DNA of 64,000 bases from Pseudobutyrivibrio xylanivorans (GTDB lineage: Bacteria > Bacillota > Clostridia > Lachnospirales > Lachnospiraceae). A program made the translations under genes and the position numbers. Of this stretch, positions 17,001-26,614 are shown one piece after another; the first letter of the stretch is position 1, and each line of letters starts with the position of its first letter. Under the pieces are notes generated by a model that was not told the origin of the DNA, did not search any database, and saw nothing but the letters and a program-made list of their open reading frames with translations. The stretch spans positions 385,501 through 449,500 of the forward strand of contig NZ_CP043028.1 in the NCBI RefSeq assembly GCF_008935055.1, given 5' to 3'.

Positions 17001-17789
17001 CTAACGATTTACGATTCTCTTAACTATTCTGTCGTAGGAAAGATGTCCACCGAACAAATCAAGGCATGAGCCCACAGTGAAATCCATATTATTATCTGAA
17101 AGATAGCTGATGAGCTCGATGTCTCCATATTCATGGACACCGCCAGCATAGGTCACTGGCACCTTCTTGTATGAGGCAAGCAGTCCAACTAAGTCTCTGT
17201 CGATACCCTTTTGTCTGCCTTCCACATCAGCTGCATGAACTAAAAACTCATCGCAGTAAAATGAAAGCTCATCTAAGAAATTGTAAGTGATTATTTCCTT
17301 TGTAACCTTCTGCCATCTGTCAGTGACAATGTAAAATTTGTCATCAACTCTGGTGCAGGACAAATCAAGCACCAGATGCTCTCTTCCTACCAATTTTGAA
17401 AGATGCTTTAACGCATCATAATCAACACGACCATCATTAAAAACATAGGATGTAACAATAACGTGGCTGGCTCCTGCCTCGATAAAATCCTTGGCATTTG
17501 TATCGTCAACGCCACCGCCATATTGCAACCCTCCTGGATAGGCTCTCAGAGCTTTAAGCGCCGCTTCCTTTGATGTCTCGTATTCCTTCGTGCCCTTCTT
17601 ATTTAGATTGATGATGTGTCCGCCCTTGAGGCCGTCCCGCTTGTAAAGTTTTGCATAATAAACTGCATCCTTATCCGCTACGAAATTCTCCTCTGGGTGT
17701 CCACCCTCTTTCCACAAATCCGCAATTGTGGAACCAACAATCTGCTTGACCTTCCCATTGTGAATGTCAATGCATGGTCTAAATTCCAT
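17001..17789 (-). CDS. HisA-like phosphoribosyl isomerase (eukaryotic HIS6 type)
   Basis: A 262-residue TIM barrel that starts MEFRPCIDIHNGKVKQIVGS, the signature of the eukaryote-type HIS6 branch of 5'-ProFAR isomerase (histidine step four). Other segments include GGHIINLNKKGTKEYE, LQYGGGVDDTNAKDFIEAGA and VTYAGGVHEYGDIELI; the barrel phosphate-binding glycines are in place. The ATG at 17789 has GGGAGG ten bases upstream. No other his gene is in the window. It follows the M18 aminopeptidase gene by about 59 bp and could be the end of that transcription unit. Confidence 0.85.
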   Translation of the reverse strand: MEFRPCIDIHNGKVKQIVGSTIADLWKEGGHPEENFVADKDAVYYAKLYKRDGLKGGHIINLNKKGTKEYETSKEAALKALRAYPGGLQYGGGVDDTNAKDFIEAGASHVIVTSYVFNDGRVDYDALKHLSKLVGREHLVLDLSCTRVDDKFYIVTDRWQKVTKEIITYNFLDELSFYCDEFLVHAADVEGRQKGIDRDLVGLLASYKKVPVTYAGGVHEYGDIELISYLSDNNMDFTVGSCLDLFGGHLSYDRIVKRIVNR

Positions 17790-17848
17790 ACCCAAAAATC
17801 CTCCCAGACTTTATTGATTAGCAATTCTTTATCTCGCTAAAGTAAAAA

Positions 17849-19156
17849 TCACTTCAAAGTATAACTGTCTGCTGATTTACTTTCAATAACGGTTTCATAA
17901 AATTTAGTTGCGATTTTTAATAAATATTCGGTATCTTTCACACCTGCTGTCTCATATGGAGAATGCATTGCAAGCTGAGCTAATCCAATGTCCACTCCGT
18001 TGATTGAAACATGAGCGTTTGAAATGTTTCCAAGTGTAGAACCGCCGGCAACATCTGAACGGTTTACGAAGGTCTGGAATGGTACCTTTGCCTTCTTACA
18101 AATCTCAGTGAAAATACCGAATGCCAAACCGTCTGTCATGTACTTCTGGTTTGCGTTAAACTTGATAACTACACCATCGTTCATATAAACCTTGTTTGTT
18201 GGGTCGCTCTTCTCTGAGTAATTTGGATGAAGGGCATGTGCATTGTCTGCAGATACCATAAATGAATTTGCAATAGCCTCAAGAAGCTTTGAATTATTTC
18301 CCTCCATTGCTTCGTTTATACGAACCAAAGCATCATAAAGGAATGTTGAATCAGCGCCCTGCTTTGTACCACTACCAACCTCCTCGTTGTCGAAGGTAAC
18401 ATGAATCTGAACTGCGCTATCATTATTCTTAGCATTCACTAGTCCCATCATTGAGCTGTATGAGCATTGAAGGTCATCAAGTCTTCCGATAGAAATGAAT
18501 TCATCCTTTGCTCCCCAGACACGGCCTGCGTCTCTATTATATAAGAACAAATCTGAACCGATGATATTCTCAGCCTTCACCTCAAGTGATTCAGCCACAA
18601 GCTCCTTCAAATTGAATTTTTCCTCCATTGAAATGAGTGGGAGCAAATCCTTCTGCGCATTGTATTTGTAACCATCATTTGCCTCACGGTTCATGTGAAT
18701 TGCAAGAGATGGAAGCATGCAAAGGTCACGGTCAAGGTTCACAAGCTTTGTCTCGATTTTGCCCTCACCTGTATGAACGATGGCACGACCTGCAATTGAA
18801 AGTGGTCTGTCAAACCAAGGAGCCATAAGCATTCCGCCGTAGCGCTCAGTATTAAGCTTCACATATTTACCTTCCTTCATCTCTGGCATTTCCTTGATTC
18901 TGAAGGTAGGAGAATCTGAATGAGATGCCATGATCATGAAGCTCTTGTATTCCTTCTTTGGCATTCTAAATGCAAGAATCGAAGAACCATTTCTGGTGAC
19001 AAAATAATTGCCGCCAAGCTTGAGCTTCCATGCATTTGCCTCTGTAAGCTCTTCAAAACCGGCAGCTAAAAATACTTTGCGTTGATTCTCCACCACATGA
19101 AACTGAGATGGACTCTTCTCTATAAAATCAAATAATCCTTTTACTGTCTTATTCAT
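17849..19156 (-). CDS. M18 family aminopeptidase
   Basis: A 435-residue cytoplasmic metallopeptidase of the M18 (aspartyl aminopeptidase-like) family. It removes N-terminal residues from peptides with a di-zinc centre. Metal-site motifs are MASHSDSP (H79 first ligand), the bridging-Asp region, HVTFDNEEVGSGTKQGA with the adjacent glutamates, SADNAHALHPNY, and the C-terminal ALAQLAMHSPYETAG. The start overlaps the preceding stop by four bases (ATGA), so it is coupled to the flavin reductase-like gene. It is probably housekeeping peptide turnover. Confidence 0.95.
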   Translation of the reverse strand: MNKTVKGLFDFIEKSPSQFHVVENQRKVFLAAGFEELTEANAWKLKLGGNYFVTRNGSSILAFRMPKKEYKSFMIMASHSDSPTFRIKEMPEMKEGKYVKLNTERYGGMLMAPWFDRPLSIAGRAIVHTGEGKIETKLVNLDRDLCMLPSLAIHMNREANDGYKYNAQKDLLPLISMEEKFNLKELVAESLEVKAENIIGSDLFLYNRDAGRVWGAKDEFISIGRLDDLQCSYSSMMGLVNAKNNDSAVQIHVTFDNEEVGSGTKQGADSTFLYDALVRINEAMEGNNSKLLEAIANSFMVSADNAHALHPNYSEKSDPTNKVYMNDGVVIKFNANQKYMTDGLAFGIFTEICKKAKVPFQTFVNRSDVAGGSTLGNISNAHVSINGVDIGLAQLAMHSPYETAGVKDTEYLLKIATKFYETVIESKSADSYTLK

Positions 19157-19731
19157 TTTTTCTTTTTTCCCTCTTTCTTTACTGAATATCCAAAAGTCCC
19201 CTGAGGACTTGTAAGACCAAAATAAGTGCCATGACTGTAGGCCAGTGGCTTTGCCTTTTCAAGTTCAAACTTGCCATTTTCATTCATATACTTCTCATCA
19301 GCATGAACGCACAATACATCAGCCACAAACATGGTGTGACTGCCATATTCGTGGACTTCGCGCACCTTGCATTCAATGTTGACTGGCGACTCAACAATAA
19401 GTGGAACATTGATTTCATCTGCTTCCACCTTGTGAAGTCCGCATTTTTCAAATTTATCCACATCCCTGCCAGAGGTAACACCACAATAATCAGTGGCAAA
19501 TGCAATCTCCTCTGTGGTAAGGTTGATAGCAAACTCACCAGTCTCCATAATCATTGGGTAGGAATATCTGCTAGGTCTGACAGAAATATATGCCATTGGA
19601 GGATTGGTGCAAACAGTGCCTGTCCAGGCAACAGTTAACACATTATCATTTCCATCTTTTCCACGGCAGGTCACTAAAACTGCTGGAAGTGGATAGACCA
19701 TATTTCCTGGCTTCCATTTTTGTTTACTCAT
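19153..19731 (-). CDS. Flavin reductase-like (flavoredoxin-type) protein
   Basis: A 192-residue FMN-binding split-barrel protein. Segments typical of the family are YPLPAVLVTCRGKDGNDNVLTVAWTG, CTNPPMAYISVRPSRYSYPMI and GEFAINLTT (flavin site), and ECKVREVHEYGSHTMFVADV. It probably binds FMN and takes part in NAD(P)H- or ferredoxin-linked reduction; the substrate is unknown. The very basic C-terminus ends KKEGKKKK. It is the second gene of a coupled run: 12 bp after the exonuclease gene and overlapping the aminopeptidase start. Confidence 0.88.
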   Translation of the reverse strand: MSKQKWKPGNMVYPLPAVLVTCRGKDGNDNVLTVAWTGTVCTNPPMAYISVRPSRYSYPMIMETGEFAINLTTEEIAFATDYCGVTSGRDVDKFEKCGLHKVEADEINVPLIVESPVNIECKVREVHEYGSHTMFVADVLCVHADEKYMNENGKFELEKAKPLAYSHGTYFGLTSPQGTFGYSVKKEGKKKK

Positions 19732-19743
19732 TAAAATACCCTC

Positions 19744-20667
19744 TTATTCATTAATCGTCTCAGAGAAAGTACCCATATAGGTATTTCCTTTGCCAAGAAG
19801 AAATTTCAAATCATCCATAAAGGCCTTGCTCTTAGGATCATCCTCGAAGCCCTTCTCCTTTAGCTCCTGTAAAAACTGTTCTCCGAGAGGCGAATCGATA
19901 ATATAATCCTCATCCATTTCTGGATCATCAAAGCTACGGTTCTTCACATATTCCCCGCGGAACTTTTTATATTCAGCGGCCTTGACGCCGTCATATTTCA
20001 TCTCACCCTTTTCAATGATGCGAATGCACTCAAGCATATCCTCTGCATCATTTAAAGCATTGTGCGCCACATATCCACCAAGCCCGCAGATAGTCTTCAT
20101 ATCTGCAAGTGAAAGGTTTGCATCCAATCCACCTGTAATATCCAGACTAACTTCCTTCTGAATGTTTTCGAATGTGCTGATAAACTTTGCAACACTTCGT
20201 TTAAGTGGCTTATCCAAATTTCTAGACTCATAGTCCCTCTGGAAATTATTCTTGTCGCCGCCCCAAACACAGATTTTGCCAACCTGCCATTTCTTGATGC
20301 GATTGATGAGCTCGGTCATTACGTCCTCGTATGCTGGTGCGAACTCCAGCTCCTCGTTGGTAAGTCCGGTAAGCTCAGTGATAAGCGGAGGCAGCTTGTG
20401 TCCTCTCGTCAATTGGACTGTAGAATAAAATCTGTCCAGCTCCTCATGTTCTGGATTTGTAATTACAACTCCAATGGAAATAACATCCTCGATTGAGGAC
20501 TTTTTGAAGCGCGCACTTAAGTACTCGGCATCTAAGAAAGCCTGATTCTTTCCTTTGAAGCCAAGTGGCGCTGTCTGGCTAGGGCCCTTTGTTTTGTTTG
20601 TTGCTTTGCTAGTTTTTGTCGTTGCCACGGTTCTCTCCATCTTAAAAATCTTCATACATTCTAACAC
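19744..20667 (-). CDS. DEDD-family 3'-5' exonuclease domain protein
   Basis: A protein of up to 307 residues. The Exo I motif FLDAEYLS (D and E ligands), Exo II in the middle region and Exo III HNALNDAEDML match RNase T/DnaQ-type exonucleases. A basic, Thr/Lys-rich N-terminal 35 residues precede the domain and a charged C-terminal tail of about 80 residues follows. The nucleic acid substrate is unknown. The start is uncertain: ATGs at 20667, 20655 and 20640 are all possible and none has a strong ribosome site. It heads the exonuclease-flavin reductase-aminopeptidase run. Confidence 0.82.
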   Translation of the reverse strand: MLECMKIFKMERTVATTKTSKATNKTKGPSQTAPLGFKGKNQAFLDAEYLSARFKKSSIEDVISIGVVITNPEHEELDRFYSTVQLTRGHKLPPLITELTGLTNEELEFAPAYEDVMTELINRIKKWQVGKICVWGGDKNNFQRDYESRNLDKPLKRSVAKFISTFENIQKEVSLDITGGLDANLSLADMKTICGLGGYVAHNALNDAEDMLECIRIIEKGEMKYDGVKAAEYKKFRGEYVKNRSFDDPEMDEDYIIDSPLGEQFLQELKEKGFEDDPKSKAFMDDLKFLLGKGNTYMGTFSETINE

Positions 20668-20802
20668 ATAATTGTGTCAAAAAAATAGGGATAGTACGCC
20701 CTGTTAACAATTTTTTGACCTGCTTTAGGAAATAATTGATACGAATTCTCAGAGCATAATCTGTATAATGCTATAAAAGAGTTATTTTCTAAGGAGGACG
20801 AC

Positions 20803-21447
20803 ATGAAAATTTATAATGTAACTGATTCCGAATTTACAAATTACGGAAGAATAATTGAGGGTTATGAAGAAGAAAAGAAGCAGATTTTAGAGGCTTTAAA
20901 GAACAACACTCCTGTTCCAGAGGGAACTGAATATGTTGCTGAGGAGCCAGCTCTTCAGAGCTTAGCTGCTGCAGACAAGATTACAAACTCACTCTTTGGC
21001 GGTTCACCTATGCAATTCGGCTGGTGCAACGGTCACAACACAAAGCTTAACTGCCTTGAGTATCATCGTTCAAGCGAGATTAATATGGGTACAACAGACT
21101 TTATTCTTCTTCTTGCAAAGCGCGAGGAAATCGTTGATTTCAAGCTCGATTCAAACAAGGTAAAGGCTTTCCTTTGCCCAGCTGGCACAATGATTGAGGT
21201 ATACGCTACCGCTCTTCACTACGCTCCATGCCAGGCTCACAAGGATTCTGGATTCCAGGTTCTCGTTGGCCTTCCAAAGGGCACAAACGTTGGTTGCCCT
21301 GACTTCGAGCGCGTAAACACTGAGGACAAGCTTCTCACAGCTACAAACAAGTGGCTCCTTGCTCACGCTGAAGCTTCCGAGGCAAAGAATGGAGCTTGGG
21401 TTGGAATCACTGGAGAAAACATTGATATTGCTGGAGATATTCAGTAA
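20803..21447 (+). CDS. DUF4867 family protein (cupin-like)
   Basis: A 214-residue cytoplasmic protein that I match to DUF4867. It begins MKIYNVTDSEFTNYGRII and contains a cupin-like central block (WCNGHNTKLNCLEYHRSSEIN, FLCPAGTMIEVYATALHYAPC) in which His and Glu residues could bind a metal. The family is of unknown function and is often near sugar metabolism genes. The ATG follows AAGGAGG. A TATAAT at 20764-20769 may be its -10 element. It is a single gene with a strong terminator immediately after. Codon use looks like that of a highly expressed gene (many AAG, GGT/GGC, CTT). Confidence 0.82.
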   Translation: MKIYNVTDSEFTNYGRIIEGYEEEKKQILEALKNNTPVPEGTEYVAEEPALQSLAAADKITNSLFGGSPMQFGWCNGHNTKLNCLEYHRSSEINMGTTDFILLLAKREEIVDFKLDSNKVKAFLCPAGTMIEVYATALHYAPCQAHKDSGFQVLVGLPKGTNVGCPDFERVNTEDKLLTATNKWLLAHAEASEAKNGAWVGITGENIDIAGDIQ

Positions 21448-21481
21448 TAGAACCTTAATCATAAAGCTCACAATAAAAAGA

Positions 21482-21511
21482 AGGTCGCATCATTTTGTTT
21501 TGATGCGACCT
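21482..21511. terminator. Bidirectional terminator
   Basis: AGGTCGCATCA and TGATGCGACCT flank TTTTGTTT, followed by GTTTTTATTT on the plus strand and preceded by AAAAAG. It serves the DUF4867 gene and the convergent GH9 gene. Confidence 0.92.
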
Positions 21512-21535
21512 GTTTTTATTTCTCTATTTTCAATT

Positions 21536-23812
21536 CTATTTCTCTGCTGCTATCTCGCCAGCCAACAGATAAATAACTGGTGAGTTCCAGTAAATTGTAA
21601 TCTCGTTGGTTGAGTAGCTCTGTGAGTTGTCAGCGTAGCATTTTGCAGCTGGTGTGTCCTTAAGCACGTTCTGAACATAAGGATCGTCAAGTCCACTGTT
21701 TGGACCTCCCACAATCATTCCAGGAACTGTCTTGCCTGTTGCCTGAGATGGTCTGTGGTGTGGATGCTCAGGTGACAATGTACCAAATCCTGTCAGGAAG
21801 CAATAGCCTGTAGCATTATTTCCAAAGAGGTAATTCAGCTGCTTGTCCACAGCATCCTTATCGTAAGTATCAATTGTACCCTTCATCATAAGCATGTACT
21901 GTCCGTTGTTTGCAATAGTCAAATTGCTGCCCCAAGGATATGTTCCAACTATAGAAGAGCCATAACCGTATTTATCTGCATTTGCTGAGATTTCCTTAGC
22001 TGCTGCATCTGCGGTTTTCTTTATCTCTGGCACCTTTCCTGTGTCCATTGAATTCGCAGCCTTCACTGAAAGATATGCGTATGCGCCATAGCCTGCAACT
22101 CCCTGCCATCCAAGTGAATAGCCATTGTCAGGTAGTTCTTTTAACATTGCTTTTTCATACTCAGCATCACCTGTGGTCTTATAGAGCTCTGCGTATGCCC
22201 AGAATCTTTCGTCCACATCACAGGTATCCTCATATTCTCCTGTGCTGACGTCACTTGGATTTCTGTAGCCTGCTGTATCTCTATCTGTCTTTTCAAGATA
22301 TTCAGCGGCCTTCTTTGCTGCTGCAAGACATTTATCTGCGTATGTCTTGTCTGTCTTTGCATATACACGTGCTGCAATAGCCATAACGCCTGCGAAATCA
22401 CCTGTAGCTGTGGTTGAAACTGGCATGATTACAAGCTCCTCAGTCTCATCCTGAGGCATTATCCCACCTGGGAAGTTTCTGCAGGTTACCTTGTGATATA
22501 CGCCACCATCAGAGCGTTGCATTTTAAATAGCCAGTCCAGCTCGTACTTTGCTTCATCAAGCACATCTGCAACACCGTTTCCACTCTCTGGAATTCCAAC
22601 ATCATCTCCAAACACCTTTGGATAATTCTCGTAAGCAAGAAGAATGTCTGCTGCGGCAGTTGCACCTGCAACCGAGTATCTTCCGTAATCACCTGCGTCA
22701 TGCCAGCCGCCAGACACATCAAGCTTCTTCGAGCTGTCCTCATACAGTGAAGCCTTCTCACTATGGCAGGTAGGATGAGCAAAATCACCTGCGTAGTTAC
22801 TGCCGAGTTCTTCACCACATCGCTGATAATAAAGCATCTTTATAGCAGCCTTAAATGCATCGTCGTAAACTTTCTTTGAAATCTCAAAGGATGGCGAGAT
22901 TGCGTCACCTGCCTCGATATGGTAAGTGCCCTCTTCCTTTACAGAAGTAAAATCAAACACCTCTTCCTTTTCACCAGAATCAGGGTCATCCTTTCCACCA
23001 CCGATAGCAGCTTCAAGAACAGCTTTGCCAGTCTTTTCATCAATGAGCTTTGCGGTCTGATTCAATCCAGTGCCTTTGATAGTAGCAGTCTTAAGTGCCG
23101 ATGGAAGATATCCAATCTGGTTGACTGCAATATCTGGTACCTCAACCTGGCCGCTGCCTGCAACCTTTCCGGAAGCATCCTCCAATGTAAGTGAAAAATC
23201 ATCAAAATAAATGTGATGCTCTGCCATGTTTGCATCCATGCCATCGATTATACCCATGTTGAAGCAAAATCTTGGAGCTGGGTCTGATGTTTCCCCCATG
23301 GTAAAGGTGTACTCATAGTGAGTTTTTTCGGTGGTCAAATCCGCGTACTCCTCGTAGTAAGCATGATAATCACCACCGTTAATCTGAAATCTCATCTGAA
23401 CTGGTCGTTCCACATCTGAATAGCCATCGAAGGCTATCTTGTAGAGGCAGCCCTCATCAAGTGCGAAGCCATCGTGGTATAACTGATTGCCGTAGTCAAC
23501 TGAACCAAGCTTTTTAATGTCTACATCAAGCTCACCATCAGCATTAACCGAGATTTTGCACTCTCCGTCGAAGCAGTAGGTAGCCCATTGGTCAGTCCCC
23601 TTTGAAAAATCTCCATTTTCCAAAAGATTCACGCCAAGTGCAACCGTGTCATCCTCCTCTGGCTCAGGCTCTGCCTCTGCAACAGGTGCTTCCTCGATTG
23701 CCGCCTCTTCCCCAGGTTCGGCGGTCTCCTGATTACCGCAGCCCACAGCGGTGGCAGCAAGCATCATGGATAGCGTCACCGCTAAAAGTGACTTTAGTGT
23801 TTTACCTTTCAT
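21536..23812 (-). CDS. GH9 family cellulase, lipoprotein
   Basis: A 758-residue exported enzyme. The signal ends in a lipobox (TAVGC, Cys25), so it is probably a membrane-attached lipoprotein. A Glu/Pro-rich linker (28-56) leads to a CBM4-like beta-sandwich (about 60-212; LLENGDFSKGTDQWATYCFDGE), a CelD-type Ig domain (about 220-310; IAVNQIGYLPSALKTATI), and the GH9 catalytic domain (about 315-750). Catalytic features are GGWHDAGDYGRY (about 370-381, nucleophile-side Asp), HPHHRPS (about 680), and the general-acid Glu in STNEITIYWNSP near the end. It should cleave beta-1,4-glucans or oligosaccharides at the cell surface. The ribosome site is TGGAGGG. Confidence 0.93.
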   Translation of the reverse strand: MKGKTLKSLLAVTLSMMLAATAVGCGNQETAEPGEEAAIEEAPVAEAEPEPEEDDTVALGVNLLENGDFSKGTDQWATYCFDGECKISVNADGELDVDIKKLGSVDYGNQLYHDGFALDEGCLYKIAFDGYSDVERPVQMRFQINGGDYHAYYEEYADLTTEKTHYEYTFTMGETSDPAPRFCFNMGIIDGMDANMAEHHIYFDDFSLTLEDASGKVAGSGQVEVPDIAVNQIGYLPSALKTATIKGTGLNQTAKLIDEKTGKAVLEAAIGGGKDDPDSGEKEEVFDFTSVKEEGTYHIEAGDAISPSFEISKKVYDDAFKAAIKMLYYQRCGEELGSNYAGDFAHPTCHSEKASLYEDSSKKLDVSGGWHDAGDYGRYSVAGATAAADILLAYENYPKVFGDDVGIPESGNGVADVLDEAKYELDWLFKMQRSDGGVYHKVTCRNFPGGIMPQDETEELVIMPVSTTATGDFAGVMAIAARVYAKTDKTYADKCLAAAKKAAEYLEKTDRDTAGYRNPSDVSTGEYEDTCDVDERFWAYAELYKTTGDAEYEKAMLKELPDNGYSLGWQGVAGYGAYAYLSVKAANSMDTGKVPEIKKTADAAAKEISANADKYGYGSSIVGTYPWGSNLTIANNGQYMLMMKGTIDTYDKDAVDKQLNYLFGNNATGYCFLTGFGTLSPEHPHHRPSQATGKTVPGMIVGGPNSGLDDPYVQNVLKDTPAAKCYADNSQSYSTNEITIYWNSPVIYLLAGEIAAEK

Positions 23813-24032
23813 AACATACCCTCCAATAATTATTTACACTCTTCTAACTAATGTCTATAATAACACAACCGCCCTTACTAATTCTTGGCTTTTTGCCCAT
23901 ATTTTCAACTTAAATTTTACTTAAAAGAACCCACAAAAAACTGAGGATTTTAACACAGATTTTACATAAGCATTCTATAAAATAGAAACAGACGTCGAGC
24001 ACACACCTTTATCAAAGAAGGGTAGAAAATAT

Positions 24033-25922
24033 ATGGGTAAAATCATCAAATTCCGTAAAAAATCTGAATTTATAGATCAAAAGCCAGTCAGCTTTGGACG
24101 CCTCCTATTTGAGGCCATTCCGGAAATGTGGGGCTTTCAGTTTATTATGGTCTTCCTGGTACTGGCAGTGTCTACTCTGATAACCCGAGGGGCTTCTGCG
24201 CTTGTTGATTCTTTAGGAACAGCAGTCACCACAGCTAACATGGCTATGCTGATTCTCAACTGGCGTTTTCCTATTATCCTTATCATTGGATTTATTTTGG
24301 TTAGTTACTACATAGTTGCGGAACTATTCTCACTCATCTATATGAGCGACGACATTTTAAATGGCAGGCAGGTTCATATTTTTAGCGAACTCAAGAAGGG
24401 CTTCAAGGCCGTACCACGCTTTTTAAATCCTGTTGGCTTGCTGATATTTTTGTATATATTTATTGCAGTGCCAACAGTTGGAATCGGCTTTTCTATCAGT
24501 CTTACCAAGTCCTTTTACATCCCAACATTCATCATGGATGTAATTTTGAACACACCACTTTATTTGGCAGCATACATCCTGGTAGTCATCGTTATGGTCA
24601 TCATAGGAACTGGCTGCATTTTTACCCTCCACGAAGTGTTGTTAAATAATAAAACTCCTCTAGAGGGTGCCAAAAACTCAATAACATTGGTTAAAGAAAA
24701 CTTGAAAGAATTTCTTTTCAGAGTGATTAAGCTTGCATTCATCACATTTGTTGTAGAACTTGTTCTCTATTTAATTTTCAATGTTTTGGCAAGTTTGTTT
24801 GCTGAGTCACTAGGCCTAAATCTCCCAATGAATTATGCCATTGATTTTGAAAACATAGACTTTGATTCACCAGAATTTGAAACTGTAGTGCTTGTTTTGA
24901 TTTACAGATTTGTATCCTGGACAGTCGTACTTCTTGGGGATTATATGAACTTCATTGCCACCCTGGTTTTATCTGCTGTATTCATGCTTTGTTTCACAAG
25001 AATTTATAATGATTTTGCATTTACCGAAGACACCGAATGGCTTGAACGTCCTAAGAAAAGCGGCTATTTCAGAAAGATTGCAGGCATTATCCTTGTGTTT
25101 GCAGGTATTATTGTAGCTTCCGCCTTTTTGACATTTGTGTATAGTATTACTGGACGCGGCGAGCATACCAATCTTATTGCTCATCGCACAGGAGGAACTA
25201 TGGCTCCGGAAAATTCCATCGAAGGCTTGGAGGTTGCTATCGCCCACGGCTGCTACGGTTGCGAGACCGATGTTCAACGTACCAAGGACGGCTACTACAT
25301 CATCAATCACGATAATGATTTTGCCCGCCTCGCTGGAGTTTCAAAGACACCTCAGGAGATGACCTTAGAAGAAATAAGGCAGTTAACTCTTGTGGATTCC
25401 ATCAGTGGTAAAGAATTTAAAGTTGCTACTTTGGAGGAAATGCTTGATACAATCAAGGGCAGAACGAAACTGTACATCGAGCTGAAAGGTGCCACCGCCG
25501 ACAGGCAGATGGTGGATGATGTTGTTCGAATCGTAAAAGAAAAGGATTGTGTGAAAGATGTTGTGCTGATTTCACTGAAATATGACGTAATTGACTATGC
25601 AGAAAACACCTATCCAGAATTTGAAAATGGTTTGCTGTTTTTCGCTGGCTTGGGTGATGTGACTAATCTTCATTTTGACTCCCTAATCATGGAAGAAGAA
25701 ATGACAACAGATGATTTAGTGACCCGCATCCACGACAAGGGCTGCAAAGCCCTTGTTTGGACAGTTAACTCAGAATCATCCATGAAGAAATTCCTTAACT
25801 CGGACGTGGATGGCATCATCACTGATGAGATTGAACTAGCCGAAGAAGTCCAGGCGCAGCTTGACGCTCGCACCGATTTTGAATTTGCAAAGGATCGGGG
25901 CGGAGAATTATGGATTAATTAG
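24033..25922 (+). CDS. Membrane glycerophosphodiester phosphodiesterase
   Basis: A 629-residue protein. The first ~370 residues hold about eight hydrophobic segments matching the GDPD membrane domain found in Firmicutes. Residues about 379-605 form a GDPD TIM barrel: IAHRTGGTMAPENSIEGLEVAI, GCETDVQRTKDGYYIINHDND and YIELKG carry the catalytic His pair and the Glu/Asp metal ligands. It hydrolyses glycerophosphodiesters, perhaps from lipids or teichoic acids, with the barrel probably outside the membrane. It is a single gene ending 13 bp from a convergent regulator gene. Confidence 0.92.
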   Translation: MGKIIKFRKKSEFIDQKPVSFGRLLFEAIPEMWGFQFIMVFLVLAVSTLITRGASALVDSLGTAVTTANMAMLILNWRFPIILIIGFILVSYYIVAELFSLIYMSDDILNGRQVHIFSELKKGFKAVPRFLNPVGLLIFLYIFIAVPTVGIGFSISLTKSFYIPTFIMDVILNTPLYLAAYILVVIVMVIIGTGCIFTLHEVLLNNKTPLEGAKNSITLVKENLKEFLFRVIKLAFITFVVELVLYLIFNVLASLFAESLGLNLPMNYAIDFENIDFDSPEFETVVLVLIYRFVSWTVVLLGDYMNFIATLVLSAVFMLCFTRIYNDFAFTEDTEWLERPKKSGYFRKIAGIILVFAGIIVASAFLTFVYSITGRGEHTNLIAHRTGGTMAPENSIEGLEVAIAHGCYGCETDVQRTKDGYYIINHDNDFARLAGVSKTPQEMTLEEIRQLTLVDSISGKEFKVATLEEMLDTIKGRTKLYIELKGATADRQMVDDVVRIVKEKDCVKDVVLISLKYDVIDYAENTYPEFENGLLFFAGLGDVTNLHFDSLIMEEEMTTDDLVTRIHDKGCKALVWTVNSESSMKKFLNSDVDGIITDEIELAEEVQAQLDARTDFEFAKDRGGELWIN

Positions 25923-25935
25923 TGATAATATCAAA

Positions 25936-26442
25936 TTACTTTTTCAATGAATCCAGCTTCTCTCCGTTGAGCTTTCCTTCGTTTATTGTATTTGCAACCC
26001 AGAGCTTGAGCGATTGAACCGTAAGGTCAATGTGTTCAAGCTCTTTTTCAATCTTTACAAAATCAGGAAGCTCATCATCACTGATAATTCCGTCAGCAGT
26101 AATGTCAATGAGACGATTCTTCTGATTATCAAGGGAATTAAGGGCAGAAAGCATACCAAGTACAATCTCAGAAAGAGTTGATGATTTTACCTCTGACATA
26201 GTATCCTGGCCAATGCGGCACTGATGAGTACAATAGTAATTACAAAGCTCTGGCCTTTTGTAAGCCCTGGCCATATCCACAATATCCTCTGGATAAATGG
26301 CAGTTTTCCCCGTTTCTATTTTCTCCAATCGGCTTTCGCTGATAGTACCAAGCAATTCACTGGCCTGAGCACGGGTCAACCCTGCCTGCTCACGGCTTTC
26401 AAAATATATGCTTTTATCTTCACGAGTTGATTTCTTACCCAT
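25936..26442 (-). CDS. XRE-family HTH regulator
   Basis: A 168-residue protein with an N-terminal Cro/CI-type helix-turn-helix (residues about 15-65; REQAGLTRAQASELLGTISESRLEKIETGKTAIYPEDIVDMARAY). A Cys-containing linker (CNYYCTHQC) follows, then a helical C-terminal domain with an EF-like acidic segment (ITADGIISDDELPDF). The CxxxC-type cluster might bind a metal, but this is not established. Targets are unknown. It lies divergently from the hydrolase gene at 26615, which it might control. Confidence 0.85.
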   Translation of the reverse strand: MGKKSTREDKSIYFESREQAGLTRAQASELLGTISESRLEKIETGKTAIYPEDIVDMARAYKRPELCNYYCTHQCRIGQDTMSEVKSSTLSEIVLGMLSALNSLDNQKNRLIDITADGIISDDELPDFVKIEKELEHIDLTVQSLKLWVANTINEGKLNGEKLDSLKK

Positions 26443-26614
26443 TCAAATTTCCTCCACTACTTATGCTGTCACGCATACTATTAGCAACATTATAAGGGAT
26501 TTAGGGCTTTTTTCCAAATGTAAAAAACAGTTTACCCTTGGGATAAAATTGTGACCACCAAATAATTTTGAATTTGCTAAAATGTTGACATCAAGCTAAC
26601 AGCAGGGGGTTATT

